DNA of 64,000 nt, taken from the NCBI GenBank assembly GCA_025331435.1, contig JAIWNI010000053.1, positions 62,001-126,000 of the forward strand. Direction: 5' to 3'. The translations under genes and the position numbers were made by a program. Positions 1 to 12,159 of this stretch are shown here, piece by piece (the first letter of the stretch is position 1; each line of letters starts with the position of its first letter). Origin of the DNA: Choanephora cucurbitarum (Eukaryota; Mucoromycota; Mucoromycetes; Mucorales; Choanephoraceae). The notes below the pieces were generated by a model that was not told where the DNA came from, did no database searches, and was given only the letters and a program-made list of their open reading frames with translations.

Positions 1-684
1 AGCTTCAGGTAAGATAACAAGAATTTTAAAATAAGCGTAGTTCTCAAAAAAAAATAGAACTCAAAGACGACTTCATCAAACAAGACAGTCGCGATCCACA
101 CTTACTTGATAACTTGAGAAGTTTAGGTCCTGTCACTATTCAGCCTACAATAACTAAAATGAGAACTGTAATATGTCACAACTTTTTAACAAATCATATA
201 GCATAAGCATTGACGATTTTTTTAGTCAGATACAATGTTAGGAATTATCAAACAAAGACATGAAGTAGAACAAAAAGAAATTCAAGGCTTGAGAGCCACA
301 GATGGTACTATTTCGATTGATTCATTGTTTGCTTTGTTGGAACAACGTAAACGATTGGCACCCGGCGAGTTAGAAAAGCCCGAGACCAGAAAGGCTATTA
401 TGGAAAAATACAAAGTAGATGATAATACACTATCCACACTATTAAAGTACTACAATACAATGGCTATTATGCCTCCTTTCCTTGACGATAAAGAAGAAAG
501 ACGCTTGGGTATCTGGGTGACAAACAGTGTTGAATGGGAATCTAGTGTAAGAAAGGTAGAAGAACGCAACGCTGTCATCAAAAAGGCCAAGGAGGATGCT
601 CTCAAGGACAATAAGCGTGAAGATAGTGTTCACTCAAACAAGCAGGACCAAGCATTAAAGGATCTTTTTGATGAAAGCTACTAG
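1..684 (+). CDS. NDUFAF4: NDUFAF4-like complex I assembly factor (5' end missing)
   Basis: The window opens inside an exon. I read exons at about 1-8, 58-167 and 226-684, joined by introns 9-57 and 168-225, ending in TAG at 682-684. The spliced product runs SELKDDFIKQDSRDP... and later ISIDSLFALLEQR and NTLSTLLKYYNTM. These line up in order with human NDUFAF4, which has a LKDVYVDSKDP stretch and then an ISIVEALTLL...LLKYF block. The family acts at the mitochondrial inner membrane in assembly of NADH dehydrogenase (complex I). The C-terminal ~60 residues are Lys/Glu/Asp rich and not family-specific. The start codon and any N-terminal part lie before base 1. Assignment rests on remembered family similarity; the order and spacing of the two blocks make it fairly firm. 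Confidence 0.7.
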
Positions 685-938
685 ACAAAAAAAAAGAAAG
701 AAAGAACTTAGAATACGTGTACATATATATATACAGTCAATAAAAAAAAGAAAGTTCAGTTTTGAGCATATTGTTAACTATTTGACTTGCTTTAGTAGAA
801 AAAAGTAGTAGGTTTACTATTACTCGGGAGTCAGATGCTCCCTTAAATCATATTTTTATTTTAGTCTTATTCTATACGTGTATAAATCATTTTCTTTTGA
901 AGTATTAGAGGCATAGCAATTGCTATAACCTAATTGCT

Positions 939-3002
939 CTAAAACTTGGCAAAAAGCCCTCTAATTTTGATCTTGAGGATAACTAAAATAATGCCTCCCA
1001 CCAGATAAACAACACCAGTAAACATCTTGTACGAAAAGTAAGGCTCTGCATTTGCGGATGTTTCGATAGCACTAGCAATAGTAATACCAAAGATAGCAAT
1101 GATATTAAACAAGAGTAAAGTAGAAACACCGGTACGGTATTGTTCAGATGTCAAGATGGAAGCGGTGATAGGTGTCACTAGAAAAGAAGTGCTTATGATT
1201 AGCTCAAATAAACAAGACGTATCACGCATTATTCTTACTCATAGCAAAATAAGAGCCACAGAATAAACCAAAGAGGATGGAGTAACCAATCAAGGTAGAA
1301 TAAGTATAAGCAAATGTCCATCCAAACAAAGTACTTATTGAACAACAGAAAGTAAAGATAATATCGGCATTGAGTCTACCAATACGATCTCCAATAAGTC
1401 TAAAAAACAAAAAGTGATGAGTAAACTAAATAAATCGAGAGAAGAGGAGAGATCTTCAAATCTCATGTAAAAAGAAAAGACTACTTACCCTACAGAGATA
1501 CGTCCAACAAAATTGGCAGCAGACATAATAGCAATCAATACTGATCCTTGTGAAGCAGAGAGACCCAAGTGAGTAGCATAAGCGGGTAAAAAGAAATAAG
1601 GGATGAAGTAACCCATAAGAGAGATAACGGAGCCACAAGCCCAAAGTAAGAAGTTAGTGTCCTTGAAGACGGAGAGGTCAAAAATTTTCTTCAAGGAACG
1701 TTCTTCTTTACTCCTCTTAGCAGGGAATCTATCCTTAATAAACAAGCATGCAATCACATCACAAAACAAACAGATGAAGCCTAAGATACGGAAACTCCAA
1801 GCAATACCTAACTTTTCATTGATTGGTGTGACAATGAAAGGAAGGACTAGACCACCTAACCCTGATCCACCGGATGCAAGGCCCAAAGCAAAACCACGAC
1901 GCTTATTGAACCATAAAGGGGCGGTTGACATTGCAGTCTGAGTGTATACCATTGTTAATATCATAAGATGGAAGTCTTTTTCTTAAAAACACTTACCACA
2001 TAGAGGAGTGATGCACCAGCGCCAAACATAACACCTTGAGTCAAGTAAAAGTGCCAAATCTAACAATAAGCATTAGTCGTCATATAAGAGAAATAAAAGA
2101 GAGAGTAATAACCTCAGTTCCAAGACTTGCTAGCTCAAGTCCCAAAGTAGCAAGAACAGTTCCCAAAATTAAGACGCTTTTACTGCCAAATCGAGAGGAG
2201 ATGATTTGTGCCAAGGGACCCATTAGATTGACACATATTTCCAACAATGTACCCACAAAACTCAATTTAAACTGTGAATTGGAAACCTTATCTTGAAACA
2301 TATGAACATCTAAATAATCTTGGAAGATACCTACATAACATAATGTCATTATCAAATCATCATTACTAAACAAAGGTATGTTTCGTTGTTGATTTAGTCT
2401 ATCTTACCCCTTCAAGAAGAAAGTACACAAACAAAAAGAAAAGAAAGAGAAAAAGCTACAGTTAGTAAACGCTGCACTTGTGTCTTTTCTTTTGTATGAT
2501 CTTCCTCTTCCTTTCGTTTCTTTTTCTCTCTTCTTCTTCTGTTTTATTGTAAAGAGAGAGAAAAAGAAACAAAAGGTAGAGGAATGAAGTGGATAAGACT
2601 CTCATATAGCAATTTTCATCTCATATAGAACAATAAATTACCAACATGAAGCAGTGCCAAAGCTTGTGACTTGAACCATGAATGTACCAAGAACTACGAG
2701 CCAACCGTAACCACCATCTTGTTGATCTGGTTCGTCGACTTCGAGTTCGAGTTGTTCATCTGAGTGAGTGAATATAATGAAAATATAAGAAAGTAAACAG
2801 GTCAGATGTCATCTCCTCTTTCTTAGCATACATATTCAGTTTGAAAAAGGTTATACTTACGGTTTTCAATGTCATGCTTTTCTTTGGCACTTCTATCATC
2901 TGGTAAGGTAGTAGAAGCGACAGAAACTGTCGAAGAAGCATTATTGGATTGCAACATCCCTTGGGTATTTTCTTTTTCGACTGAAATTCTAATGTCTGTC
3001 AT
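939..3002 (-). CDS. MFS transporter, monocarboxylate-transporter (MCT/SLC16) type
   Basis: A six- or seven-exon gene starts with ATG at 3000-3002 and stops at 939-941. Exons read at about 2861-3002, 2642-2759, 2113-2330 or 2113-2365, 1997-2059, 1489-1937, 1239-1399 and 939-1177. The N-terminus is a ~60-residue acidic cytoplasmic tail. It is followed by DGGYGWLVVLGTFM, the signature of the first helix in MCT-like carriers, then GIFQDY, IWHFYLTQGVMFGAGASLLY and FNKRRGFALGLASGGSGLGG, which is the typical loop and helix 5. About twelve hydrophobic segments are present, as expected for a major facilitator. The acceptor of the exon after 2642-2759 is unresolved: joining at 2330 or 2365 changes a dozen residues. 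The substrate cannot be told from sequence; fungal members include monocarboxylate permeases and riboflavin transporters. Confidence 0.85.
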
Positions 3003-4420
3003 TGGTATGGAAAACGAAGGAAAAGGAAAGAAAGAGTTGTTAGAAATGACATAAAATAAATAGAAATTTTTTCCCTTTCTGTGTCACATCTTGACAAACT
3101 TTTTACCACGCTAAAATGAGTACCGGATAAAATGTTCGTATTACAGTAGTACAATAGATGTCATTAAGCCTTCTGATTGATCGAGAGGATCTGTAGTTTG
3201 TTACTATACATGCTACTCGGTAGTACCAGTCTGTAGCTTTTTCAAATCCAACATGTGTGTATTGAATGGGAAGATTCTTTCTCTGTGTTATAGACGGGAT
3301 TCGGTCTAAACCAATCAACAAACTACCTTCAGTTCTTTCAGCCAAAAATTTTCTTCATTTTCTTTGATCTGAACTGGGAAAAATGAAGCAAAGACTAGTC
3401 ATGGCAATGATTGTTTAGCAAATCTTAGGAGTTGATGAATTTTACCCCGGAAAAACTCTTTCACTGTGGTGCTTTTAAGAGACATATGAACTGATTGGAA
3501 TTAGAAAGTATAGTAACTGTCTTTGATTTTTAGAGTTCTCATTAGTATCTTTTGCTTCAAGGTCTATCAGATAGCCAACTTTCAAAAGCGAGTAATGCAA
3601 CCCTTTCTCTGCAATCATGCAATTAACCCAGATCCGCTCATGTACGTCAAAAAGTCTGTAAGCATTCCACCTTAATGGAAACATCCTTTCTCTTTTTCGT
3701 TTAAAGTCAAGTTTGTAGTCTAAACTGACTAAAATAAAACGCAATCTTCCTTATATTTGGCATAATGTAATTCCTTCGAATGTCTGAACATCTTTCTCCC
3801 TTTCTCCTTTCTTTTTTGAAATCGCACATACCATTCCTAAAGGAAAGTACCCCAAGTTTTATACACTTGCATTGTAGCTACCATTAATATGATAGAACAC
3901 TTAGTTTTATCATTTTATTATGCTGCTCCTCCTTTTGTGTCACAAGAGCCTATTGATTTCAGTAGAGCATCAAAGATCAGATAACTAGAAGAAAAGTCAA
4001 TCATATACATGGCAATTCAGTTGCAGATCATCTGCATGGCCTCCTGATAATTCGTATCTGCTTTTTTGTTTCTAGAAATCAAGGGATTTAAAGACTAGTA
4101 GAAAATAATATAAACACTACCCCCTTTATTCATATACTTTTTTACTGAAAATTTTTTTGATCTATAATTAAACTCATGAGTTGATCAAGGTTATGTGCTC
4201 GATAAAATGAACAGAATGTTGTCAAACAAACTCCTTCTTGTATCGCTTTGTTGCCACAACTTGTACTTATGAATAGACCTTGATCCATTGACTGTTTTAA
4301 GAATGTACAAGAAAAACAACATGTTTTATTTTTAAACGATTAGCTCAACTCAGTCCCTAAGGATTGAGGTAAGCTTATACATCTAAACACATCATACAAT
4401 ACGAGTTATAGACTGTTTTC
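3003..4420. other. Intergenic region, no supported gene
   Basis: 1.4 kb between the starts of the MFS gene and the 3' end of the nucleotidase gene. It must hold the MFS promoter. Two small minus-strand open frames (3103-3345 and 3475-3744) have no recognisable motif, no convincing splice partners and ordinary AT-rich composition, so I do not call them. Confidence 0.5.
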
Positions 4421-5748
4421 CTAAATCTTGAGTACTTTTTGAACAGCTTCCAAAACACGATCATGAATAGAAGCCTTTGAGGCAATCACACCTTTGTTCT
4501 TTTCCAATGTACGTCCAATCGAGAAATCAAGTGGTTGACCATGAACATCGGTTACCTTTCCACCAGCTTCAGTTACTAGTACGTTTCCTGATGCATGATC
4601 CTAACAAACAAAAAGAAAGCGACATTAATGACTCCTTCCTCTCCCTTCCTTCTGAATAAACACTTCTGGTTTCAATTGCTTAACTTACCCAAATCTTTTC
4701 AATGTATGTCTTGCTGGTTGGAAGACGTAGATAGATATCAGCATCACCTCTTGAAATAGAGCAATATTTGGCTTGGCTGTCCATACGAACAGGTTCGCGA
4801 GTGATGCCTAATAATTTAGCTATTTCTTCTGCATCTCCATGGGAAGAATGACCAGCTTCAACAGATTCACAGAAAGTAGCTTCTTCAGTGCTTGTGATAT
4901 CAGCAAAATGAATTGGTGTCTCAGTAGAATTTGTGAATGAACGCTATGGATACAATGTCTTTGTTGAATTAAGATTTTTTCTCTCTTTCAAATTCAATTT
5001 ACCTGGAAAGCACCTTGTCCGCGAATGGCAATAAACAATGAACCACGTTCACCTTCGGGCTTTTGATGATCAACAGGTAAATTGGGACAGCCAACCACAC
5101 CAAGTTGAACAATACCATCTACAATCAAGGCCAAACAAACAGCATATTGACCTCCACGCAAGAAACCCTTTGTACCATCAATAGGATCTAAAGCCCAGTG
5201 ACGACCCTTAGATCCACCAATATAATTACCACGATCAATAGCATTCAAAATCTAAGACAAAAGAAATTAGTTTCTTGCTTATTCTTTCCTTCAAGATGAT
5301 CTAACCTGTTGTTCTGTCAACTTTTCATTTTGATCCAAAACACCATTGGTCAAAGAGTATACTTTCTCTCTCAGAACCTTTCCAACATCGCCTTGTAAGT
5401 CTTTTGAATCTTCTTCACCAACAATAGGGTCGTTGGGAAAATGCTTTTCTAAACATGTATTGACAATAGCTTGAGCAGAAAAGTCAGCCACTATTTTAGA
5501 AAAGAAAAAAGTTTAATAAGCGTTCAATAGTTCATTTAATATTTGTTTTACCTGTTACAGGTGATTTGTCGTTTTTTGTTAATGTTTCGTTAGCTACCAA
5601 GTGTTGAAAGACAGACTGACAGACTTTGCTAGCAGTCAAGACAGCTTGGATCGCAACTTTTCTTTCTTGAGCGTAGTCTAAAGAAAGAGAAGAGCGAAGT
5701 GAGCAGGTCGCACTGATATACCTAAAGCGCTTCCTAGTTACCAGTCAT
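4421..5748 (-). CDS. MET22: 3'(2'),5'-bisphosphate nucleotidase (HAL2/MET22 type)
   Basis: Six exons read at about 5742-5748, 5552-5677, 5306-5490, 5003-5251, 4689-4943 and 4421-4600, giving a 333-residue protein (yeast Met22 has 357). The first exon is only seven bases (ATGACTG). Family marks of the lithium-sensitive inositol-phosphatase fold are all visible: VGEEDS supplying metal-binding acids, DPIDGTKGFLRGGQY carrying the DPxDGT metal motif, and DHASGNVLVTEAGG near the C-terminus, matching the WD(H)AAG-type motif. The enzyme hydrolyses 3'-phosphoadenosine 5'-phosphate to AMP, clearing the by-product of sulfate assimilation, and is a known target of lithium and sodium. Reading frames join cleanly at every junction. 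A CACGTG element lies about 620 bases upstream (see findings). Confidence 0.92.
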
Positions 5749-7365
5749 GAGTTTTAACGTAGAATATGGAGAGTGGAGAGAAGGTGAAAATAATTGAAAG
5801 CTTCGAGATATCAACTTTATCATCTAGAAAAAATTAAGGTGAGAGAAAGCAGGAAAAAAAAAAAGAGATGGTTAAGACTCCGCAGCTTTCAAGGCACTTC
5901 TGTTTACTTCTTGAGAAGCAGTATGTAAGCGTTTCGTATTGCTTTCAACGACTTTAGTGTTCAAAAACACTATTTCGACAAGGACTACAGTACCTTGTTT
6001 TTTTTGGCAACTTTATTCATATGAATGACTGAATGCATGAAAATAACGTCATTTGATGAAGTCAAATTGCGGAATATGTAAATAATTTTATTGGTTGAGG
6101 GTTCAGGTACAGACATGGCAAGCATTTTTCTATACTGAAGCCTAAATAGCAAACTGCCCTAGATTGAGAGAATATAATGAGTCTTATAGCTCTATCTCAT
6201 CTGTTACATAGCAAAGAAGACATATCTTGTTAGAAGCGTATCAATTGGAGTTGCCAGTTTTGTTTCTTGAGTAGCAAGGACAACAGTAAAAAGGGAAATC
6301 GAAAAAAAGGCTACATTATGACTCTAGGAAGATATTTAGTTATTGTCTGCAGAAATTTAGTCATACTATGTCACGTGATCCGACATGACATTTCAAGGAT
6401 AATCAACCCTTTTTTGGTAACTGATAAGAAAACTTTCTGAGAGCAAAACTGAAGAGTTTAATTGTCACCATCGTCTACCCTTAGAGATTCTGGTCGAATG
6501 AATCCAGTTCAATAAGAGAGGGAGTTTGGTGAAGGATTGTTCCTTTTCCATCCGCAAAGTTATAAACAATCTCTTAAGAGGATTACACAAAAGCCATTGT
6601 TGATTTGTGTCGCAATAGCAGAAGAAAAGATGGGTTTCAAGCTGCGATCATGAAAATCAAAAACGCCCAACATTGGGTTTCCCTCATATCTCCTGGTTAG
6701 CTTTTTGTTTTGTTTTGCGTTCTTATTTCTTGCGCCAGAGAGGTGAAATAATCACTTAGCTAGTTAGGGGACTTCATGGGTATGGTCTAGATAGGCAAAG
6801 GTTCGCTTCTACGGATTCATATCAGTGTAGGAGAAGCATAGAATTGCAAAGGATATCAGACAATGTTGAGATAGAGTATTAGGATATGTAGAAGCACAAC
6901 TTGCGAACATACATATCGTCTTGAAATGATCGATTGACTTCTTTACTTGCTATGGCATATAAAGACTGATCTTATTGAATAAAAGAATGGTCTTATTACA
7001 ATGGCTATATCATCACTTTATTTTCTTAGTAGCAATGGTTTCTGAAACAATGAACACTTTTGCTCTGAATTGAATATTCCTGTTGGGCGATAAAGAACCA
7101 AGATGATCTTCTGCAATTTTTTAAAAAAAGACACAGGAGGCAGTAACCGGATTCTAATCATAATTCAAAACAACACACCTTCTACCCAACAAGATCAAGC
7201 CATTTTTTTATTAATTTGTACCTGTCCATTTAAAAGATCGTCCATCAGTACGACTATCACATTATCGATTATGCAAAGTGGGATAATTGTTAATGTAAGC
7301 GAAAATTTAAGATGCGACAAAATTGGAAAGAAAGAGCGTGAGAGAGAAAGGTAAGCGTGTTTGTT
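5749..7365. other. Divergent promoter region between nucleotidase and glycosyltransferase-like genes
   Basis: 1.6 kb separates two divergent starts. I see no gene. It contains a TCACGTGA palindrome at 6371-6378 and several poly-A/T tracts. An apparent frame starting near 7103 runs to 7354 but has no support and ends just before the real start codon of the next gene. Confidence 0.5.
6371..6378. promoter_or_regulatory. TCACGTGA palindrome (candidate bHLH/Cbf1-type site)
   Basis: A perfect 8-base palindrome with the CACGTG core lies about 620 bases upstream of the MET22-like start. In yeast TCACGTGA is the Cbf1 site that controls sulfur-assimilation genes. Function here is inference only; the motif could occur by chance and is nearly 1 kb from the opposite gene. 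Confidence 0.25.
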
Positions 7366-9348
7366 ATGCGCTCTTTAGTTAATCATGAAAAATCGTCTGG
7401 ACATAGCTTATCGTCTCGGCGCCAGACACACCAATCAAGTCCATCGTCTGATCTAAGAGGGATCCACATCAACATCAGCTCAGACCCATTTCAACATCGA
7501 ATACCACCCTATATTCAACGCCTTTGGCAAGAAAGTAAACTGCGCCGCCACCTCTCCCTATGGAAACGGCGATTGGCCAAACGTTACGAAAAACTAGGCT
7601 GGATAGAGATTGCATTGGCGTCTGTTGTCATCGTAGGTAGTTGTATTGTGCTCTTGATCCATGTCGGTTTCTTTAGCGGTAAAAAGTACCAAGATTGGCA
7701 GTTGGAACACTACTACAATGATGGACTGGACGAAGTAGATCTACTAGATAAAGTCTATCCTGATGAAGGAAGACTTCAGACAACAGCTATTGTGCTGATC
7801 AGAGACGAACCTATGTATGCAAAGACCATTGTAGAACAACTATGTCAGTATGATATGTTTTCAACCATCACTGTCTGGAATGATGATCCAGCCAAACCAT
7901 ATACACTGAATGATGTAAGGAAGAAGGAAAAAAAAATTTAGTCTACAACGATGCTGTATCATAACTCCCTCATTCTTTTCTGGTTTAGTAGATACTAAGC
8001 AATGCAAGTTATTGTATGCCTAATCAAGTCAATGTGGTCAATGCACCTCAGTCTATGGGATCAGCCGCACGTTATCATGCTTGTCGCCTTTCCAAAACAC
8101 CTTATTGTTATTTTCAAGATACACCAAAGAACGTTCTTCATCTACGTAGTCTTTATGCTAATTTCCTTCGTTCACCTCAACTGATTCATGGTCAATCTGC
8201 TGATCATGATGCCTTTGTTGATTCTCAATGGCGCTATTGTTTCTCCAACACAGGTAAGATTCAATGAGGATAGAGAAAAGGAAAAGAGAGTTAACTTTGT
8301 TTTTTCATGAAACAAGATATCCAATTGCACACATGCTATATTGATATTGAATCAGGTACATTTGTTGCCAAAGCCATGGTTACAAGGTTTTTGTCCAACA
8401 ACCAGGATGCTGTGACAGGCCCATTTTCAGACATGTACTTTATGATGTTCATCAACCAGATACCATACCAATTAGAAGGAGATCATGGCATCAGTAAAAA
8501 GCAGTTGGAAGGCCAAACACTAAAGCACCTTGAGACGGGTCTAGCTATACTCTATGAGGACTTGAAAGAAGGAAACGAACAGGCCTCTCTAAAGCCCTAT
8601 CTAAAGAGTACCTTTGAGCGAAATGCCAGAGCCTCTTGTCAAGATGACCGGTGCCTGTTTCTAACCAACAAACCTATTTTACCTGATATCCAGCTGTTCT
8701 CTTACAACCCATCACTCGGTATTGAGTCCTCTCGAGATATGCATAGTGATTATATAGAATCAAATGAAGATCATCGTTATATGTATGCTGTTGACGGCAA
8801 TGACCAGACTTCATGGAAGTCTCTCTCAAGTAGGTTTTGATTACCACCCACTTCCATCTTGGACTAACATGAGAACGATAGATATTCAGGCAGGTGATTA
8901 TATTGGACTGGATCTCTTGATGCCTATGCGTACACCTTTAAGGTATCGTTTTCTTGTTCGCCATCCTTATCGATATCGTACAACCATGGCAATTCAAATA
9001 TCGTATGATGGTATTTTATGGGTAAAATAGAATAGACACAACAACAAAAAAAAAGAGTATGAAATTGATGAGTGTCTATAGATCAAGCTACATCCATCTC
9101 CTCATGTAACATGTCAAAATATGGATTTGGAAGATGGAACCTTACAGTTACTGGAATGTAAATATGTGGTGACAGATACTGGCTATCGGTATATTCGACT
9201 TGAAAGTCAAATGAACCATGATTTCGTGTTTCATGTGTATGATTTCTCATTCAGTGCTAAAGTCAAAAAGGATGCTACTGGACATTTGCTTGATATTGAT
9301 TATGATGAAGACGGTATTGCCTTTATCGAAGATGATTGGATGGATTAG
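7366..9348 (+). CDS. Membrane-anchored glycosyltransferase-like protein (GT-A-like domain plus discoidin-like C-terminal domain)
   Basis: Five exons (7366-7914, 7992-8253, 8317-8829, 8882-9021, 9082-9348) sum to 1731 bases, a 576-residue protein. Start is the ATG at 7366; an earlier in-frame GTG is not a fungal start. Residues ~85-105 form one transmembrane helix (IEIALASVVIVGSCIVLLIH), giving a type II membrane topology as in Golgi glycosyltransferases. The luminal part begins TTAIVLIRDEPMYAKTIVEQL and continues with STITVWNDDP and YCYFQDTP; this resembles a widespread fungal family with a GT-A-like fold, where the D-containing stretch would bind metal-nucleotide sugar. Near residue 420, AVDGNDQTSWKS matches the start of an F5/8 type C (discoidin) fold, followed by GDYIGLDLL. 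No donor or acceptor can be assigned. Confidence 0.7.
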
Positions 9349-9543
9349 AATAGATATTTTATTTCCCTTTTTAAGAACAATGCATAAATCTGAAATTGAG
9401 TTATTAAAGTATCTCAACTGAAAGAAACTTTCCACAACATTTCATAGATGAACACATGGTTAAATAAGAGATGAGATTGTATTATAGATAAAGTGAGGTT
9501 TTAGATAACATATAATTAGATGCGGATAACAATAGTGGTTAGG

Positions 9544-10008
9544 CTATTTCTTTTGGGTATTATGAAAATTGGGTGTAGATACGGCCTTCTTGACTGCCTT
9601 ATCACGGTGGGATCGATTGATGGATATCTTGTGTTTTAGTGTGGTAGTCAGTCTTCGATTTAATGAAGACAAGGTAGACTGAGGTTCTGGTTGTGTTTCA
9701 GGTGGTGGTGGCGTTGAATTAGAAGAAGGTGATGCCAGTAAATGATCAAACTTTGGAAACGATGCAATTTGATTGTAGTCCACCTTATCAAAGAAGTCAA
9801 GTTGCAGCAAATTCCTCGATTGTTCGAATTCCACTTTCTGATGAATGTTATGTGAGGGGAACTCTGAAACAGATGACGTAGAGGGGTTATTTTCGAGATA
9901 TGAGCTTGGTATGGGTGGTGGTGGTGGTATAGTCTGAACAACTTCTTTTTTTACTGCCTTGTTCTTTTTGTGAGGCTGAAAGAAACTGACTAGGCTGTGG
10001 AGTAACAT
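9544..10008 (-). CDS. Hypothetical basic, low-complexity protein
   Basis: An intronless 154-codon frame runs from ATG (10006-10008) to TAG (9544-9546). The product has a PPPPP stretch and PPPPETQPEP, many Ser/Thr/Asn residues, a KKNKAVKKE segment near the N-terminus and a matching DKAVKKAVSTP near the C-terminus. I recognise no domain. A second in-frame ATG lies 36 bases upstream, but those codons fall in a purine-rich leader and encode an unlikely Phe/Leu run. Codon usage looks like the neighbours, and the frame ends 196 bases from the convergent glycosyltransferase-like gene. Real expression is uncertain. Confidence 0.45.
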   Translation of the reverse strand: MLLHSLVSFFQPHKKNKAVKKEVVQTIPPPPPIPSSYLENNPSTSSVSEFPSHNIHQKVEFEQSRNLLQLDFFDKVDYNQIASFPKFDHLLASPSSNSTPPPPETQPEPQSTLSSLNRRLTTTLKHKISINRSHRDKAVKKAVSTPNFHNTQKK

Positions 10009-11432
10009 GATGTGAAGATAAAGAAAAAGAAAAAGAAAAGTCAAGTAGAAATAGTTGCCAGGAAATAAAAAAAAAGAAGGGGAGAAATGATTTCAAAGTG
10101 CGCAAAATCAAGAGAAAAGGGAGTTTGATCTGTCATTATTTTCATGCTATGCTACACATCATACTTATATGTGAACTATTGGCCTTTATATTGAAACTAT
10201 GAGCAATGATTCATTTATTCCGTCTGTCTATTTTATTTAAGCCAATCATGCTCGGTTTGATCTATCTTGTGGATTTGCATGATGCGCACTTATTTAAGCT
10301 GTCTATCATGCCCTAAACAAACACTGTCAAGGTGAGGTCCAAATTCAATTCTGTCGTCATCCATTGATTATTTACCATTGGTATGCAGCATCCGGACTTA
10401 ATTAAATGCTACCGAATTCAACTTTTTTTTTTCTTTGTTGGTAGGGTATATTGCTTGCATTGTTCATTCATTGACTTGATTCTTTTGGTCTTGCTCTGTG
10501 CACTCTGACGGGCTACTGATTCCGTCTATGGCCACCATGACTACACTGACCTTTTTTTTCTTTTGATGACGTTAGTAGCCTTGATTTTTTAGCTTTAATA
10601 CTTTCAATTGTAAGGGAAACCAGTACTTAAATCTAGAATGTAGGCATTGTTCTACTGGTTTACTATGACTGCTTCTGCCTGTCTGTCAATCTTCTGTCTA
10701 AAGAAGAAGAAGACGATAGCCATCCTTCCATGGTTACTGCTCAGCCTATCAAAAGACCATTTGATCTAAAGCCATACAACAAACTAGTTCAGTCTCCTAT
10801 TTAGACCTCTCATTTTTATGTAGATAACTCACTAATTTGACTAAGCGATAATGAATTTAAAGTTCTGTACTGTTAGAAAGTAAAGACATACCTGATTGAC
10901 GATGTCATCCATTTGTTTATCTCCTCTTGTAAGTTGAACTGATCAATGCCATTTTTAAGTCCTATTGTTAGAATCAATACTAACACAAAAGACTGCATAA
11001 CTTCCCGCAAAAAAATAAAATAATAGCAGTTGGTTAGGATAGAAAAGCTCAATGGTATTAAAAAAGCATCTGCTGCTTAAAATTTGACAAAACTGTCTGT
11101 TCCCGTTAAGACAGCTATACTGACACTCTCTATATATATTTTTTTTTCTTCTTCTTCTACGCTTATAGTAATAAAAGATATTAATTCTTGAGTTTGACTT
11201 ACATGATTAAATTAACCACGTAAATTGCATAAACTATGTTGTCAAAATACGTTGAATGAGAACCAAGTATAACCAAACAAATGTCATTTTCTATCTGCTG
11301 TTGCTCTTATCATTCAGTTTGTTAACAAAAGAAAGAGAGAGACAAGTATACTATAAGCTACAGGAATAAAGCAATGAATGGCTACAAACAATGAAATCTT
11401 GAGCCTATTACAAATAGATACACTTAAACATA

Positions 11433-11469
<37 letters not shown>

Positions 11470-12159
11470 ACAGTAGCCTAATTAATTAAAGAGTGTTTGA
11501 TTTTAGAGTAGAATGAAAATTTGCCTCAAAAGGCTATTCTATTCAGGTGGATACTTGATAAACAAAAAAAAAGCAGTAGTTTTTCGTAAGAATGACATTA
11601 CTCTCAAATAAAGTGATGACAGTAAATTGTTCAATACAAGAGTGTCTAAATACCGAGTATTTGTTTCGAGAGCACCCAAGATGAAAACTATCTCAAGTGT
11701 CATTTGATCTAAGCGTATGTTCAACGCAAGAATACAACTTCCGGGAACATAAGCTACTCTCAAATCATGCCAGTACAGTAAAACAAAGACCTGTAAGTAG
11801 CTGACTGAAAGAATGGAATGCATGCATTGACCTAATGCCTTTCCTCTCCACTTGTCTGAGGATCAATTTGCAGTGTATCATGAACTAAAAAAAAAAGTAT
11901 CATAGCATTTGAATTCAAACAACAGACACTCTTCAACTATTATTAGAACTTGTCTTTAAAGCAATTTGAAACAAGTACACAGGAGCGGGGAGAAGAAAGA
12001 AGTTTGGCCGACAAGGCAACAATGCGTTTAAAGTCGTGGCGTACACGCGCGCTGCTTCGGTTGACCTTTCAAACTTTCCACATTTAAACCTCAGCCATTG
12101 CATAAATAACATATTGCCCCTTATTTTTTTTCTTTTTCTTTTTTCTTTTTAGGACAAAG
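10009..12159. other. Intergenic region, no supported gene
   Basis: 2.15 kb of AT-rich sequence with T-rich tracts and an AT microsatellite. A minus-strand frame at 11539-11823 could encode 94 residues but shows no motif and is not called. The stretch just before 12160 is a long CT-rich tract ending in TTTAGGACAAAG, typical of a fungal leader. Confidence 0.5.
11436..11467. repeat. (AT)n microsatellite
   Basis: About sixteen consecutive AT dinucleotides in intergenic DNA. Likely length-polymorphic; no function implied. Confidence 0.9.

Noticed and set aside
3103..3744. Two minus-strand frames of 80 and 89 codons
   Set aside because: No motif, no splice partner, composition like flanking intergenic DNA.
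7103..7354. Plus-strand frame just before the glycosyltransferase-like gene
   Set aside because: No joinable donor; the only GT..AG option to the gene would be 27 bases, and the gene has its own ATG at 7366.
11539..11823. 94-codon minus-strand frame
   Set aside because: Random-looking protein, no family match, isolated in intergenic DNA.
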